Source: DASVTR01 sp033855775 (GTDB lineage: Bacteria > Acidobacteriota > Blastocatellia > Pyrinomonadales > Pyrinomonadaceae). Taken from it: a DNA stretch of 35,766 nt. Where the stretch lies: the NCBI GenBank assembly GCA_033855775.1, contig JAWVFT010000121.1, forward strand, positions 1 through 35,766, given 5' to 3'. The position numbers and the translations under genes were made by a program. The first letter of the stretch is position 1. Each line of letters starts with the position of its first letter. Positions 8,192 through 16,729 of this stretch are shown here, in pieces. Below the pieces are notes generated by a model that was not told the DNA's origin, did not search any database, and was given only the letters and a program-made list of their open reading frames with translations.

Positions 8192-9772
8192 TCATCCTTC
8201 ATTCGTCTCCGCAGCCAGCCCGCGAGCGGCGAGGGCTTCGCGCGCGGCTTCCTTATCGTCGAAGTGAAAGACTTCGCGCCCGATGATTTGATAATCCTCG
8301 TGACCTTTCCCGGCAATCAAAACTAAATCGTTGCTGCGCGCTTCGGAGATGGCTCGATGGATAGCGCGGCTGCGGTCTGCAATCTTTTCGTAAGGCTTGG
8401 ACGACGCCGACTGCATCCCCGCTTCGACATCCGCGAGGATGCGTTCGGGGTCTTCCGTGCGCGGGTTGTCGGAAGTGAGGATGACGACATCGCTGAGGCT
8501 GGCGGCGGCCTCGCCCATCGGGGCGCGCTTGGAGCGGTCGCGGTCGCCGCCGCAACCGAAGACAGTGATGATGCGCCCGCCCGTCAAAACTTCGCGCGCC
8601 GTCCGCAGCACGTTCAAGAGCGCGTCGTCAGAATGCGCGTAGTCAACGACGACGGCGAAGTCGCCCGCGTGCGGCACGCGCTCAAAGCGGCCCGGCGCGC
8701 CCGCGCAAGTTTCAACGGCGCTCGCAATCACGTCGAAGTCGTAGCCCAACTCAAGCCCCGTGGCGGTCGCGGCCAGAATGTTGTAGATGTGCGGGCGTCC
8801 GACGAGCGGCGAGCGCAGGCGCCGCGCGCCCGCGGGCGTCTCCAACTGAAACTCCATTCCGGCCAGCGAGTGGCGCACGTCTGTCGCCATCACGTCGGCT
8901 CGCGTCTGCAAGGCGTAGCTCGTCACGCGCCTGCCCGCGCCTGCGATTATTTGCGCCAACTCGCGCCCGCGTTCGTCGTCCAAGTTGACGACAGCAGAGC
9001 GCGGCGGTTGTCCGAGGCTGCCATCGAAGAGGCGCAGCTTGGCGGCGAAGTAGTTGTCCATCGTGCCGTGGTAATCCAGATGGTCGCGCGTCAGATTGGT
9101 GAAGACGGCGACGCTGTAAGCGAGCGCGTCGCAGCGGTGCAGGTCAATGGCCTGCGACGAACTCTCCATGACGGCGGTGCGGCAGCCCGCTTCGACGGCG
9201 CGACGCAGGAGCCGCTGCATGTCGGTCGCTTCGGGCGTCGTCCGCTCGGCCTTGATGCGCTCGTCCCCGATGCGATACTCGACGGTCGTCGTCATCGCCA
9301 CAGTCTCGCCCGCGGCCTCAGAGATGGAAGCGACGAGATACGTGGTCGTCGTCTTCCCGTTGGTTCCGGTGATGCCGACGAGCTTCAATTCGCGGCTCGG
9401 ATGATGTTGGACTTCGGCGGCGGCCAGAGCCATCGCGCGCCGCGCATCTTCGACTTCGAGCCACGCGCCTTGCGGCTGCGCCGGACGCGCCGACTCGGAG
9501 ATAACGCCGACCGCGCCCTGCCGCATCACGTCGCCGACGAAGCGGTGCGCGTCGAACAACTCGCCACGCACGGCGACAAAGAGACTGCCCTCGCGCGCCT
9601 GCCTTGAGTCGTGCGTCACGTCCGTCGCGACGATTCGTCCGTCTCCCGTCAACCTGCCGCCCGTCGCCCGCGCCACCTCATCGAGCGTCGCTCCCCGTCG
9701 CTGCTTCACCTGCTCAGACACTTTTTTACCATCCACGCAATCGAGTTCCAACTTGCAAAGCGCCGCCATCAT
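8192..9772 (-). CDS. murE: UDP-N-acetylmuramoyl-L-alanyl-D-glutamate--2,6-diaminopimelate ligase
   Basis: The 526-residue Mur ligase adds the third amino acid of the peptidoglycan stem peptide in the cytoplasm, using ATP. Domain order is standard: the N-terminal UDP-binding domain with THDSR (54-58), the central ATPase with the P-loop GTNGKTTTT (K140) and the TRDHLDYHG segment, and the C-terminal domain with DYAHSDDAL. The motif DNPR at 435-438 is the signature of enzymes specific for meso-DAP rather than lysine, and GKGHEDYQ closes the site. This predicts DAP-type peptidoglycan. It stands alone here, away from a mur/fts cluster, which is unusual for murE. The first 25 residues are not conserved in the family, so the exact start is uncertain. 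Confidence 0.95.
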   Translation of the reverse strand: MMAALCKLELDCVDGKKVSEQVKQRRGATLDEVARATGGRLTGDGRIVATDVTHDSRQAREGSLFVAVRGELFDAHRFVGDVMRQGAVGVISESARPAQPQGAWLEVEDARRAMALAAAEVQHHPSRELKLVGITGTNGKTTTTYLVASISEAAGETVAMTTTVEYRIGDERIKAERTTPEATDMQRLLRRAVEAGCRTAVMESSSQAIDLHRCDALAYSVAVFTNLTRDHLDYHGTMDNYFAAKLRLFDGSLGQPPRSAVVNLDDERGRELAQIIAGAGRRVTSYALQTRADVMATDVRHSLAGMEFQLETPAGARRLRSPLVGRPHIYNILAATATGLELGYDFDVIASAVETCAGAPGRFERVPHAGDFAVVVDYAHSDDALLNVLRTAREVLTGGRIITVFGCGGDRDRSKRAPMGEAAASLSDVVILTSDNPRTEDPERILADVEAGMQSASSKPYEKIADRSRAIHRAISEARSNDLVLIAGKGHEDYQIIGREVFHFDDKEAAREALAARGLAAETNEG

Positions 9773-10194
9773 AGCTTACGCCGCGCGCACGCGCGAACAG
9801 CCGCCGCCGGAGACGAACGATGAACAAGAGACGCCGCGCGCCTCCGTTATCTTAAGGACAAGCGCTGAAGGCTGAGTAATGATGGATGAAATATGATGAA
9901 GGCTGTGCTATTCTGAGTTTAGGGTTTTCATCCCTCATCGCGGCGTTGCTGCTTCCTGCTTTCCGCTTCTTCTTCTTCGCGGCTTATTCTTTAACTTATT
10001 AATCAAGCCACTTCAATTTGACCGGGCGGCCTCCTTCATCCTGACCGAACAATCTCTCTCGGTCGCCGGTTTCAGCGGAAAAACTTAGCCTTTTGCTTGT
10101 CGCAGCGGTGGAATGCGTCTTGCTCTTAGTCGGGCAGATGAACCGTGCGGACAGTTTGTCCCGCCGCTCATTGCCTACCCAGAAGGAAATGAAA
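9773..10194. other. Intergenic region between murE and the subtilase gene
   Basis: This 422-base divergent spacer has no convincing gene. It contains the promoter-like block at 9899-9917 described separately, a pyrimidine-rich stretch around 9940-9985, and the Shine-Dalgarno sequence of the subtilase gene (AGGA at 10184-10187). The longest open frame crossing it is the in-frame upstream extension of the subtilase, which lacks a start signal. Confidence 0.6.
9899..9917 (+). promoter_or_regulatory. Promoter-like 19-base block, also found before tRNA-Leu
   Basis: AAGGCTGTGCTATTCTGAG occurs identically at 9899-9917 and 18325-18343. It includes TGCTATTCT, an extended -10 form. No good -35 is seen here. 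If used, it would give the subtilase gene a leader of about 275 bases. Confidence 0.35.
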
Positions 10195-12150
10195 ATGAAA
10201 ATTGTTGGCCGCTCCCCCAGAATAAAGACTGCTGTTTCCCTGTCGCTGATGCTCTGTATGTGCATGGGGATTCTGTTCGGCGATGCTGCGCGCGCCGCTT
10301 CCGGTGAAGAGAGTTCGCCGAAGCGCGACGGCGCGTTGCTGCGTTCGGATTCGGATAAAGTCGCGCCCGGACTGCGCCAGCGTTCACGCGCCGACCGTCG
10401 CGGCCAAGACAAAGTTGAAATCATACTGCAACTGAACGGCGAAGCCAGCGACGAACTGAGCGCGCTCTTGCGGCGCAACGGCGTCCACGTGCGCAAGCTC
10501 TTCCGCAAGCTCAACTCGCAGATGGTCGAGCTTCCGGCCAGCGTCATCGAAGAACTGGCAAACTACGAAGAAGTCTCTTACGTCTCGCTCGACAATGAAG
10601 TCGCCACGATGGGCCACCTGACAACTACGTCGGGCGCGCAAGGGAGACGCGCGCAGACCAACAGCGCCGGAGCGAGTTACCAGTTGGACGGCACGGGCAT
10701 CGGCATCGCCATCGTTGATTCGGGAATTTACGCGAGCCATAAATCTTTTCTCAACGCGGCGGGCGCATCGCGCGTCGTCTATAGCAAAGACTTCACGGGC
10801 GAGAGCCGGACGGACGACCCTTACGGCCACGGCACGCACGTCGCGGCGATGGCCGCCGGAAACGGACAGTTCTACAGCGGCTCTTACGCGGGCGTCGCGC
10901 CCAACGCCAACTTGATTAACCTGCGCGTGCTCGACAAGGACGGCAAAGGCAAGACCTCCGGCATCCTCGCGGCCCTCGACTGGCTGCTCACCAATTCGGC
11001 GGCCTACAACATACGCGTCGTCAACCTGAGCCTCGGCGCGCCCGCCATCGACTCTTACAAAAATGACCCGCTCTGCATGGCCGTGCGTCGTCTGGTTGAC
11101 GCTGGCATCGTTGTCGTGGCTGCCGCCGGAAACGACGGCAAGGACGCCCTGGGGCGCAAGCTCTACGGGCGCATACACACGCCGGGCGACGAGCCTTCGG
11201 CCATCACGGTCGGAGCCGCGAACACCTACGGAACCGATTCGCGCTCCGACGACGGCATCGCCAGCTTCAGTTCGCGCGGCCCGACGCGCGGCTACTGGCA
11301 GGACGCCGCGGGCGGCAAGCACTACGACAACTTAATCAAGCCCGACCTTGTTGCTCCCGGCAACAAAATCGTCGCCGCCGAATCTCCCAACAATCGTCTC
11401 ATGCTGCTCAGCCCGCTGCTCGACGCTGTTGTCACGCTCGATGCGACCAACAAGATGATGTTCATGAGCGGGACTTCGATGGCCTCGCCCGCCGTCGCAG
11501 GCGCAGCCGCTCTCTTGCTCCAACTCAAACCGACGCTGACGCCGAACCTCGTCAAGCTGCTCCTGACCTACACGGCGCAGCCGCTTGCGGGCTTCAATCA
11601 CTTAGAGCAGGGCGCGGGCCAACTCAATCTCGCCGGAGCCGTTGACCTCGCCAAACTCGTCCGCGCGGATTTAAGCGCGACGACCGGCCTCGGCGCTCCG
11701 CTGCTGACGGCGGCGACTGCTCCGCTGCCACAATCCACCATCGCCAACTACACCTTCCAGTGGGCGCAGGGCGTCGTCCTCAATCAGAACTACATGAATG
11801 GCGCCGAGTTGATTACGAAGTACCAGAAGGTTTACGCGACAGGCACGCTGCTCGGCGACGGCTTGCGGCTCAACGACGGCACGCTGCTCGGCGACTCGAC
11901 GAAGCTATCGGGCGGCGTCATCCTCGGCGATACTATCGTGACCAGCGCGGGCGCGACGATGAGCGACGGCGCGAGCTTCTGCACGACGAGCGTGCTGCTC
12001 GGCGACGGCGTGCTGCTCGGCGACGGCGTGATTCTGGGCGACGGCGTTATCCTCGGCGATAACTGCTCAGCCGATGGCGTCCTGCTCGGCGACAGCATCA
12101 TGGCGCAATCCATTATCTCTAACGGCGACCAAACATCGTCCATGTGGTAG
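10195..12150 (+). CDS. Secreted S8 subtilisin-like protease with LGDG hexapeptide-repeat C-terminus
   Basis: The 651-residue precursor has a signal peptide (KIVGRSPRIKTAVSLSLMLC, ending near DAARA), an I9-like propeptide region (about 70-140) and a subtilase domain. The catalytic triad is D175 (AIVDSG), H212 (GHGTHVAAM) and S428 (SGTSMASP), with the oxyanion Asn in AAAGNDG. It should be an exported serine endopeptidase. The last ~95 residues contain eight LGD motifs, several in strict six-residue register (V-L-L-G-D-G), matching the left-handed beta-helix hexapeptide pattern [LIV]-G-x-x-[V]-x. This is unusual for a subtilase tail. I chose ATG 10195 because AGGA lies seven bases upstream and the signal peptide starts there; an open frame extends further back to 10093. 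A GNAT gene follows closely. Confidence 0.93.
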   Translation: MKIVGRSPRIKTAVSLSLMLCMCMGILFGDAARAASGEESSPKRDGALLRSDSDKVAPGLRQRSRADRRGQDKVEIILQLNGEASDELSALLRRNGVHVRKLFRKLNSQMVELPASVIEELANYEEVSYVSLDNEVATMGHLTTTSGAQGRRAQTNSAGASYQLDGTGIGIAIVDSGIYASHKSFLNAAGASRVVYSKDFTGESRTDDPYGHGTHVAAMAAGNGQFYSGSYAGVAPNANLINLRVLDKDGKGKTSGILAALDWLLTNSAAYNIRVVNLSLGAPAIDSYKNDPLCMAVRRLVDAGIVVVAAAGNDGKDALGRKLYGRIHTPGDEPSAITVGAANTYGTDSRSDDGIASFSSRGPTRGYWQDAAGGKHYDNLIKPDLVAPGNKIVAAESPNNRLMLLSPLLDAVVTLDATNKMMFMSGTSMASPAVAGAAALLLQLKPTLTPNLVKLLLTYTAQPLAGFNHLEQGAGQLNLAGAVDLAKLVRADLSATTGLGAPLLTAATAPLPQSTIANYTFQWAQGVVLNQNYMNGAELITKYQKVYATGTLLGDGLRLNDGTLLGDSTKLSGGVILGDTIVTSAGATMSDGASFCTTSVLLGDGVLLGDGVILGDGVILGDNCSADGVLLGDSIMAQSIISNGDQTSSMW

Positions 12151-12233
12151 ACATCGACACTGATTTAGATAAACCCCAATGCGAAACTAAACGCAACGAC
12201 AAAACAGTGTCCCTGATTTCAGATACAGGTGAG

Positions 12234-13145
12234 ATGATGTCACTGGCAACCCCCGCACAAACTCTTATGCCGAGCGCGACGCCGCCCGCCGCCAGCCATG
12301 ATGAATCGTTGATGGTCGAAAGACTCTACAACGGGCAGGAGCATGAAGTTCTGGCTTTCCTCGCCGCGCGCCCGCTGCACACCGTCAGCCTCTCAAGCCT
12401 TGTTCGTGACAACGGCCTTGACAGCCCTTTGAATCGCGGCCACTTTTACGCTTGCCGCAATCGCGCTGGCGCGTTGCAGGGCGTGGCTCTCATCGGCCAC
12501 GCGACGCTCTTCGAGACGCGCACGGACGACGCGCTGATGGCCTTCGCTCATCTCGCGCAGAGCCACACGCGCGCGCACCTGCTGCTCGGCGAGGAAGAGA
12601 AGCTCAAGCAGTTCTGGCAGCACTACTCCGTGGGCGGGCAGGCGCGGCGCGTGCTCTGCCGCGAGATGTTGTATGAGTTGAGTTGGCCGGTGATAGTTTA
12701 CCAGCCGGTCAAAGGCTTGCGGCTGGCGACGCTGGCCGACCTTGAGTTGGTGATGCCGGTTCAGGCCGCGATGGCCGAAGACGAAAGCGGCGTCAATCCG
12801 ATGCAAGCGGACGCGGTTGGCTTTCGCCTGCGCTGCGCCCGCCGCATAGAGCAAGGGCGCGTCTGGGTCTTAGTCGAAAACGACGAGTTGATTTTCAAGG
12901 CCGACATTATTTCGCAGACCTCCGAGGTCATCTATCTCGAAGGCATTTACGTCCGCGCCGAGAATCGCGGGCAGCGTATCGGCCTGCGCTGCCTGTCGCA
13001 ACTGAGCCGCAACCTGCTGGCGCGCGTCAAATCCATCTGCCTGCTCGTCAACGAGCAGAACAAGGAAGCGCAAGCCCTTTATGAAAGCGCAGGCTTTCAA
13101 TATCGCGGCGCTTACGAAACCATCTTCTTGCAGCGAGCCGCCTGA
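12234..13145 (+). CDS. GNAT family N-acetyltransferase
   Basis: The 303-residue protein has a C-terminal GNAT fold. The acetyl-CoA binding region is visible as YLEGIYVRAENRGQRIG (the beta4-loop-alpha3 pyrophosphate-binding signature, R/Q-x-x-G-x-G-like), followed by LLVNEQNKEAQALYESAGF, the typical beta5-alpha4 segment with the C-terminal Tyr. The N-terminal half resembles the accessory domain found in front of some GNATs (DUF4081-like; tentative). It should transfer an acetyl group to an amine, but the acceptor is unknown. I chose ATG 12234, preceded by AGGTGAG. A GTG at 12144 in the same frame would overlap the subtilase stop and add 30 unremarkable residues. A terminator-like hairpin follows at 13184. 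Confidence 0.85.
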   Translation: MMSLATPAQTLMPSATPPAASHDESLMVERLYNGQEHEVLAFLAARPLHTVSLSSLVRDNGLDSPLNRGHFYACRNRAGALQGVALIGHATLFETRTDDALMAFAHLAQSHTRAHLLLGEEEKLKQFWQHYSVGGQARRVLCREMLYELSWPVIVYQPVKGLRLATLADLELVMPVQAAMAEDESGVNPMQADAVGFRLRCARRIEQGRVWVLVENDELIFKADIISQTSEVIYLEGIYVRAENRGQRIGLRCLSQLSRNLLARVKSICLLVNEQNKEAQALYESAGFQYRGAYETIFLQRAA

Positions 13146-13183
13146 GCAAACAGTCTCCCGCCCGCGCTCTCCCATTACGGGCA

Positions 13184-13234
13184 CGCCCGAAGCCGTCGCG
13201 TTTCAAACCCGACAGCTTCGGGCGTCTCTCTTTC
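13184..13234 (+). terminator. Terminator-like hairpin after the GNAT gene
   Basis: A perfect 10-base stem, CGCCCGAAGC (13184-13193) with GCTTCGGGCG (13215-13224), is followed directly by the pyrimidine tract TCTCTCTTTC. The loop is 21 bases. It lies 39 bases after the stop codon. Confidence 0.6.
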
Positions 13235-13281
13235 TGCGCGGGTGTCTCTCTTTATGCGCGCCCGTTTCTCATGAACAACTA

Positions 13282-13311
13282 TTGACCGCGCCGCTGGTTC
13301 GGGTGTAGAAC
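13282..13311 (+). promoter_or_regulatory. Candidate promoter of the secreted unknown gene
   Basis: TTGACC (13282-13287) and TAGAAC (13306-13311) are spaced by 18 bases and lie about 62 bases before the ATG at 13373, just behind the preceding terminator-like hairpin. Confidence 0.4.
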
Positions 13312-13372
13312 CGTCAACAGCGGTTTCCCCGTCGCCGCGCTTTCATCACCGAATCAACGGAGACGATTTTCC

Positions 13373-14077
13373 ATGCGCCATTCCGACCGCCGCAACAATT
13401 TTTTAATTAAGCCGCTGGCCGCCGCTGCTCTCTGCTGTTCAATCATCTTCATGGCGTCGGCGGCTGTTGTGGCGCAGTCCGGTCGTCGCATCTCGAAGGG
13501 CGCGCGCGCCGCGACTCCTTTGCCGCCGACGACGCAGCCGACGCCAAAGGCCGCGCCCGTCGTCGAGCCCGACAAGACGGAACTCTACGTCTCGCTTTAC
13601 GAACGCGACGCCCTCCTCAACATTCCGCTCTACCTGCACGACACAATGATGCAGGCATTCATCCAGCGGCTCGCGGAAGCGTCGAATTTCAAGATCACGC
13701 CCGGCAAAGAGATGCATCGCTCGGAGGCCATCAAGCACGCGAAGGAAGAGAAGAGCGCGTATGTCATCCTGCTCCAACTCGACGTTGACACCTTCGACTC
13801 GCGCCGCTCCGGCAACGTGGACACGACCAAGCTCTCCATACGCTACAGCATCTTTGCTCCCGTGACGGGAAAGAGCGAAGCGGAAGGCGTTGTCTTTCAG
13901 CAAGACTATCGCGTCGGGCGCGGCACAATCGGCATTCCCTCGCGCACGCGCGGCAGCGGCTCGCTCTACTCCGATTATCTGCTCAAAGAAACGGCGCGCG
14001 AAGCAGCCAATCGCGTGCTCGCTTCCCTTCGCGTCACGACGCCGACGCCGCGCCCGCCCGGAGTGACCGGAAACTAA
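13373..14077 (+). CDS. Secreted protein of unknown function
   Basis: I do not recognise this 234-residue protein. It begins with a basic stretch and a hydrophobic segment (residues 14-34) ending in AVVAQS, a good signal peptidase I site. A short low-complexity region rich in Pro and Thr follows (PLPPTTQPTPKAAP), then a mixed alpha/beta domain with no cysteines and no obvious catalytic motif. The segment KSAYVILLQLDVD resembles a beta strand, and the C-terminal helix ends in ANRVLASL before a Pro/Thr-rich tail. It has its own candidate promoter and is bounded by a strong hairpin, so it appears to be a single-gene unit. A periplasmic location is likely. Confidence 0.75.
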   Translation: MRHSDRRNNFLIKPLAAAALCCSIIFMASAAVVAQSGRRISKGARAATPLPPTTQPTPKAAPVVEPDKTELYVSLYERDALLNIPLYLHDTMMQAFIQRLAEASNFKITPGKEMHRSEAIKHAKEEKSAYVILLQLDVDTFDSRRSGNVDTTKLSIRYSIFAPVTGKSEAEGVVFQQDYRVGRGTIGIPSRTRGSGSLYSDYLLKETAREAANRVLASLRVTTPTPRPPGVTGN

Positions 14078-14103
14078 CGAAGCAGAATCGAGACTGCGGA
14101 TTG

Positions 14104-14159
14104 AGAAACGAAGAGAGCGTGGCGACTCACACTTGAGCAGCCACGCTCTCTTCGTTTCT
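14104..14159. terminator. Bidirectional terminator hairpin, 20-bp perfect stem
   Basis: The arm at 14104-14123 is the exact reverse complement of 14140-14159, with a 16-base loop. It lies between two convergent genes (the secreted unknown and nagX-like), so it could end transcription from both sides. T-rich sequence follows on the plus side (14175-14190). Partial echoes of the arm appear at 14161-14180. Confidence 0.75.
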
Positions 14160-14228
14160 GAGCAACCACGCTCCTTTCGTTACTCTTTTATCGTTACTCT
14201 CTTATCATTGCGCGCTCATCCGCGCCGC

Positions 14229-15374
14229 TCAGATTTTGATGAAAATTTCTTTCCGGTAGAGCAGCCACATCAGCAGCAGCCAGACGAGCAGAAAGCAGAG
14301 GGCATAGAGCAGCGAAGCATTGAGGGGCTGCGCCCACGCGGCGAAGAGATGCTCGTAGATGAAGGTTTGCAGATTGCCCTGCGCGCCGTTCATGCGCGGG
14401 ATTTTCCAGAGGCCCATCAACTTCGCCATCAGCCCCGTGCCGACAAAAAGCGTGATGGCGTTGACGCCGAAGACCTTGAACGGCCACGCCCAACCGCGAT
14501 AATTCTTAATCTCAATCAGCCAGTAGCAGAAGCCCAACAGCAGTAGAGCCATGCCGCCCGTGAAGACGACGTATGAGCTTGTCCACAGAGACTTGTTGAT
14601 GGGAAACCACAAGCCCCACAGCCAGCCCGTCATCACCGCCGCGACGCCCGCGAAGAACAGCCCGCCGACCTTTTCCAATTGCGAGCGGCGCGTGCGCAGC
14701 CAGTGTCCCGCGAGCGCGCCGCCGAGCGTCGTGGCAATCGCGGGCAGCGTGCTCAGCAAGCCTTCCGGGTCATAGACTTTGCCCTGCTTCCAGATGTGCG
14801 GGCCGAAGATGAGGCGATCCAGATATGAAGCGAGGCTGCCTTCCTTGCTCAAATCTCCCGCGCCGTAACCCGGCACAGGCACGAGCGTCATCAACAGCCA
14901 GTAGACTATGACGAGCGCGGCGGCGATGAGAGCCTGCGTGCGCCAGCTTGTTTTCAGAAAGATGATGGCGGCGACGAAGTAGCAGACGGCGATGCGCGGC
15001 AACACGCCGGGGATGCGAATCGTCTGGAAATCGAAGCGCGGAAAGCCCGCGAGAATCAGTCCGAGCGCGAAGAGAATGAGCGCGCGACGGATGATGCCGA
15101 AGAGCAAATCGCGCTGCCCGCCTCCGCCTTCGACCCGCCGCGCCAGCGAGAGCGTGATGCTGACGCCGACGATGAAGAGGAAGAACGGGAAGACCAAATC
15201 GGTCGGCGTCCAGCCGTGCCACTCCGCATGTTCGAGCGGCCAGTAGATGCTGCTCCACGTCCCCGGATTATTGACGACGACCATCGCGGCCACCGTCAAC
15301 CCGCGAAACACGTCGAGCGACACGAGCCGTCCACTCTTCTTCTCACCCTGCGTTGGTTCGAGTTCCGCGCCCAT
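14229..15374 (-). CDS. nagX: NagX-like transmembrane acyltransferase (heparan-alpha-glucosaminide N-acetyltransferase family)
   Basis: The 381-residue multi-pass membrane protein belongs to COG4299/DUF5009, related to lysosomal HGSNAT. The N-terminal RLVSLDVFRGLTVAAMVVV and the following HAEWHGWTPTDLVFPFFLF are the family hallmarks; the His in HAEWHG corresponds to the region of the acetyl-accepting histidine of HGSNAT. About ten hydrophobic segments follow. In chitin-using bacteria NagX is predicted to N-acetylate glucosamine at the inner membrane. The divergent neighbour looks like the glucosamine-6-phosphate deaminase NagB-II, which supports an amino-sugar role. I chose ATG 15374 (MGAELEP); an in-frame start at 15446 would add 24 residues of unlikely composition. 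Neither start has a clear ribosome-binding site. Confidence 0.8.
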   Translation of the reverse strand: MGAELEPTQGEKKSGRLVSLDVFRGLTVAAMVVVNNPGTWSSIYWPLEHAEWHGWTPTDLVFPFFLFIVGVSITLSLARRVEGGGGQRDLLFGIIRRALILFALGLILAGFPRFDFQTIRIPGVLPRIAVCYFVAAIIFLKTSWRTQALIAAALVIVYWLLMTLVPVPGYGAGDLSKEGSLASYLDRLIFGPHIWKQGKVYDPEGLLSTLPAIATTLGGALAGHWLRTRRSQLEKVGGLFFAGVAAVMTGWLWGLWFPINKSLWTSSYVVFTGGMALLLLGFCYWLIEIKNYRGWAWPFKVFGVNAITLFVGTGLMAKLMGLWKIPRMNGAQGNLQTFIYEHLFAAWAQPLNASLLYALCFLLVWLLLMWLLYRKEIFIKI

Positions 15375-15678
15375 AGATTCAGATTCGAGTTTGACGAGAG
15401 ACGAAGCGAGCGAGCGGCCATGCGCCAGTCGCGCACATGCGGCCACACGCGCACGGCTCTCGCGGCCCGCTGGCCGACCGCTGCTTTGTTATGGCCAACC
15501 GCTCAGTTGTGATTGCAGCGGCCTGAAAAGAAACTTGTTGCCGTCTGCGCCCCTTTTGACTATTGTGCTCTTCACTCGCTCGCAGGCGCGCGGCGCGAGC
15601 GTGTGTCGCGCGCTCGTGAGAACTATCATTACAGCTTTCGAGTGTCAACATCCAGATTGGAAAAGAGGACGACGCGCT
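15375..15678. other. Divergent nagX / nagB-II intergenic region
   Basis: This ~300-base control region has no gene of its own. On the minus strand a perfect TTGACA -35 (15643-15648) is followed after 17 bases by TAGTTC preceded by TGA, an extended -10 (15620-15625); it would drive nagX with a leader of about 240 bases. On the plus strand TTGACT occurs at 15557 without a good -10. The nagB-II ribosome-binding site AGAGGA is at 15664-15669. Several short GC-rich palindromes (around 15590-15615) could be operators, but none matches a known NagR/NagC site that I can identify. Confidence 0.4.
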
Positions 15679-16707
15679 GTGTCGTTGATGTTACAGGAAA
15701 TCGGCGAGCAACCGGCGGCCCTTGAGAGAACCATCCGCGAAGAGCGCGTAAAGGTCGCGCGGCTCGGCGCGTTTCTGAAGCGGCGCGATCTGGATTTGAT
15801 TGTGCTGGTGGCGCGCGGCAGTTCCGACAACGCCGCGCTCTTCGGTCGCTACCTGCTCGAAATCAAGACCGGCATTCCCGTCTCGCTCTCCGCCCCGTCC
15901 GTCTCCACGCTCTACGGAGCGCAGTTGAAACTCTCGCGCGCGCTCGTCGTCGGCGTCTCGCAATCGGGCGAGGGCGAAGACATCAACGTCGTGCTCGAAC
16001 ACGCGCGCAGCAGTGGAGCCTACACCATCGGCATCACAAATGAAGCCGCCTCGACGATGACCACAGTGGTTGACGAAACGCTCTTGATGCACGGCGGGCG
16101 CGAGCGCAGCGTCGCCGCCACCAAGACCTTCACCGGACAGATGATGCTCTTCTACATGCTGGCGGCGGCTCTCTCGGACGCGGGCGCGGATTATGAAGCC
16201 ATACCGGAACTCGCCGCGCGCGCCCTCGATGAGCGCGCCGCGATTGGCAGACTCGTCGAGCGCTACGTCTTCATGGAGAACTGCGTGGTCGTCGGTCGCG
16301 GCCTGAGCTATGCCAACGCTTACGAGTTGGCCTTGAAGTTGATGGAGACTTGCTACGTGGTGGCCGAGCGTTTTTCGTCAGCCGACTTTCTGCACGGCCC
16401 GCTGGCGATGGTCGAGCGCCACTTTCCCGTCATCATCTTCGCCCCGCCCGGCGTCATGCACGAAGGCATCAAAGAATTGATTGAACGCTTGAACGAACTG
16501 CGGGCCGACACGCTCGTCATCACGAGCGACACGGAGTTGGCAAGCAAGTGCACGCGCTCCATCATGCTGCCCGGCATCGCCGACGAATTTCTGGCCCCGA
16601 TTCCCTACATCATTCCGGGCCAACTCTTTGCCGCGCTTTTGGCCGACGCCAAGGGACTCGACCCCGACGCCCCGCGCTCGCTCTCGAAGGTGACGCGCAC
16701 GCTCTAA
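15679..16707 (+). CDS. nagB-II: Double SIS-domain sugar isomerase/deaminase, NagB-II type
   Basis: The 342-residue protein has two SIS domains and no glutaminase domain, so it is not full GlmS. The sugar-phosphate loops are ARGSSDNAA, SQSGEGED and GRGLSYANAYELALKLMET; AERFSSADFLHGP and the ending GLDPDAPRSLSKVTRTL match NagB-II glucosamine-6-phosphate deaminases, as in Shewanella. The expected reaction is glucosamine 6-phosphate to fructose 6-phosphate and ammonia, in the cytoplasm. I chose the GTG at 15679 because AGAGGA ends nine bases before it; ATG 15688 in the same frame is too far from that site. It is divergent from nagX and 22 bases ahead of an APC permease, so the latter is probably cotranscribed. 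A related sugar-phosphate isomerase activity cannot be excluded. Confidence 0.83.
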   Translation: MSLMLQEIGEQPAALERTIREERVKVARLGAFLKRRDLDLIVLVARGSSDNAALFGRYLLEIKTGIPVSLSAPSVSTLYGAQLKLSRALVVGVSQSGEGEDINVVLEHARSSGAYTIGITNEAASTMTTVVDETLLMHGGRERSVAATKTFTGQMMLFYMLAAALSDAGADYEAIPELAARALDERAAIGRLVERYVFMENCVVVGRGLSYANAYELALKLMETCYVVAERFSSADFLHGPLAMVERHFPVIIFAPPGVMHEGIKELIERLNELRADTLVITSDTELASKCTRSIMLPGIADEFLAPIPYIIPGQLFAALLADAKGLDPDAPRSLSKVTRTL

Positions 16708-16729
16708 CGGAAGTCTAAAAGTCCGAACC

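Noticed and set aside
8357..9607. A 416-codon open frame on the plus strand opposite murE
   Set aside because: It is an antisense shadow of murE, rich in Arg and Ala without recognisable domains.
10093..10194. Longer N-terminus for the subtilase
   Set aside because: The extension would bury the signal peptide, and the Shine-Dalgarno sequence AGGA sits inside it, before ATG 10195.
15247..15678. N-terminal extension of the SIS-domain protein
   Set aside because: The frame is open upstream, but the residues are low in family similarity and overlap the divergent nagX gene. A GTG with a good ribosome-binding site lies at 15679.
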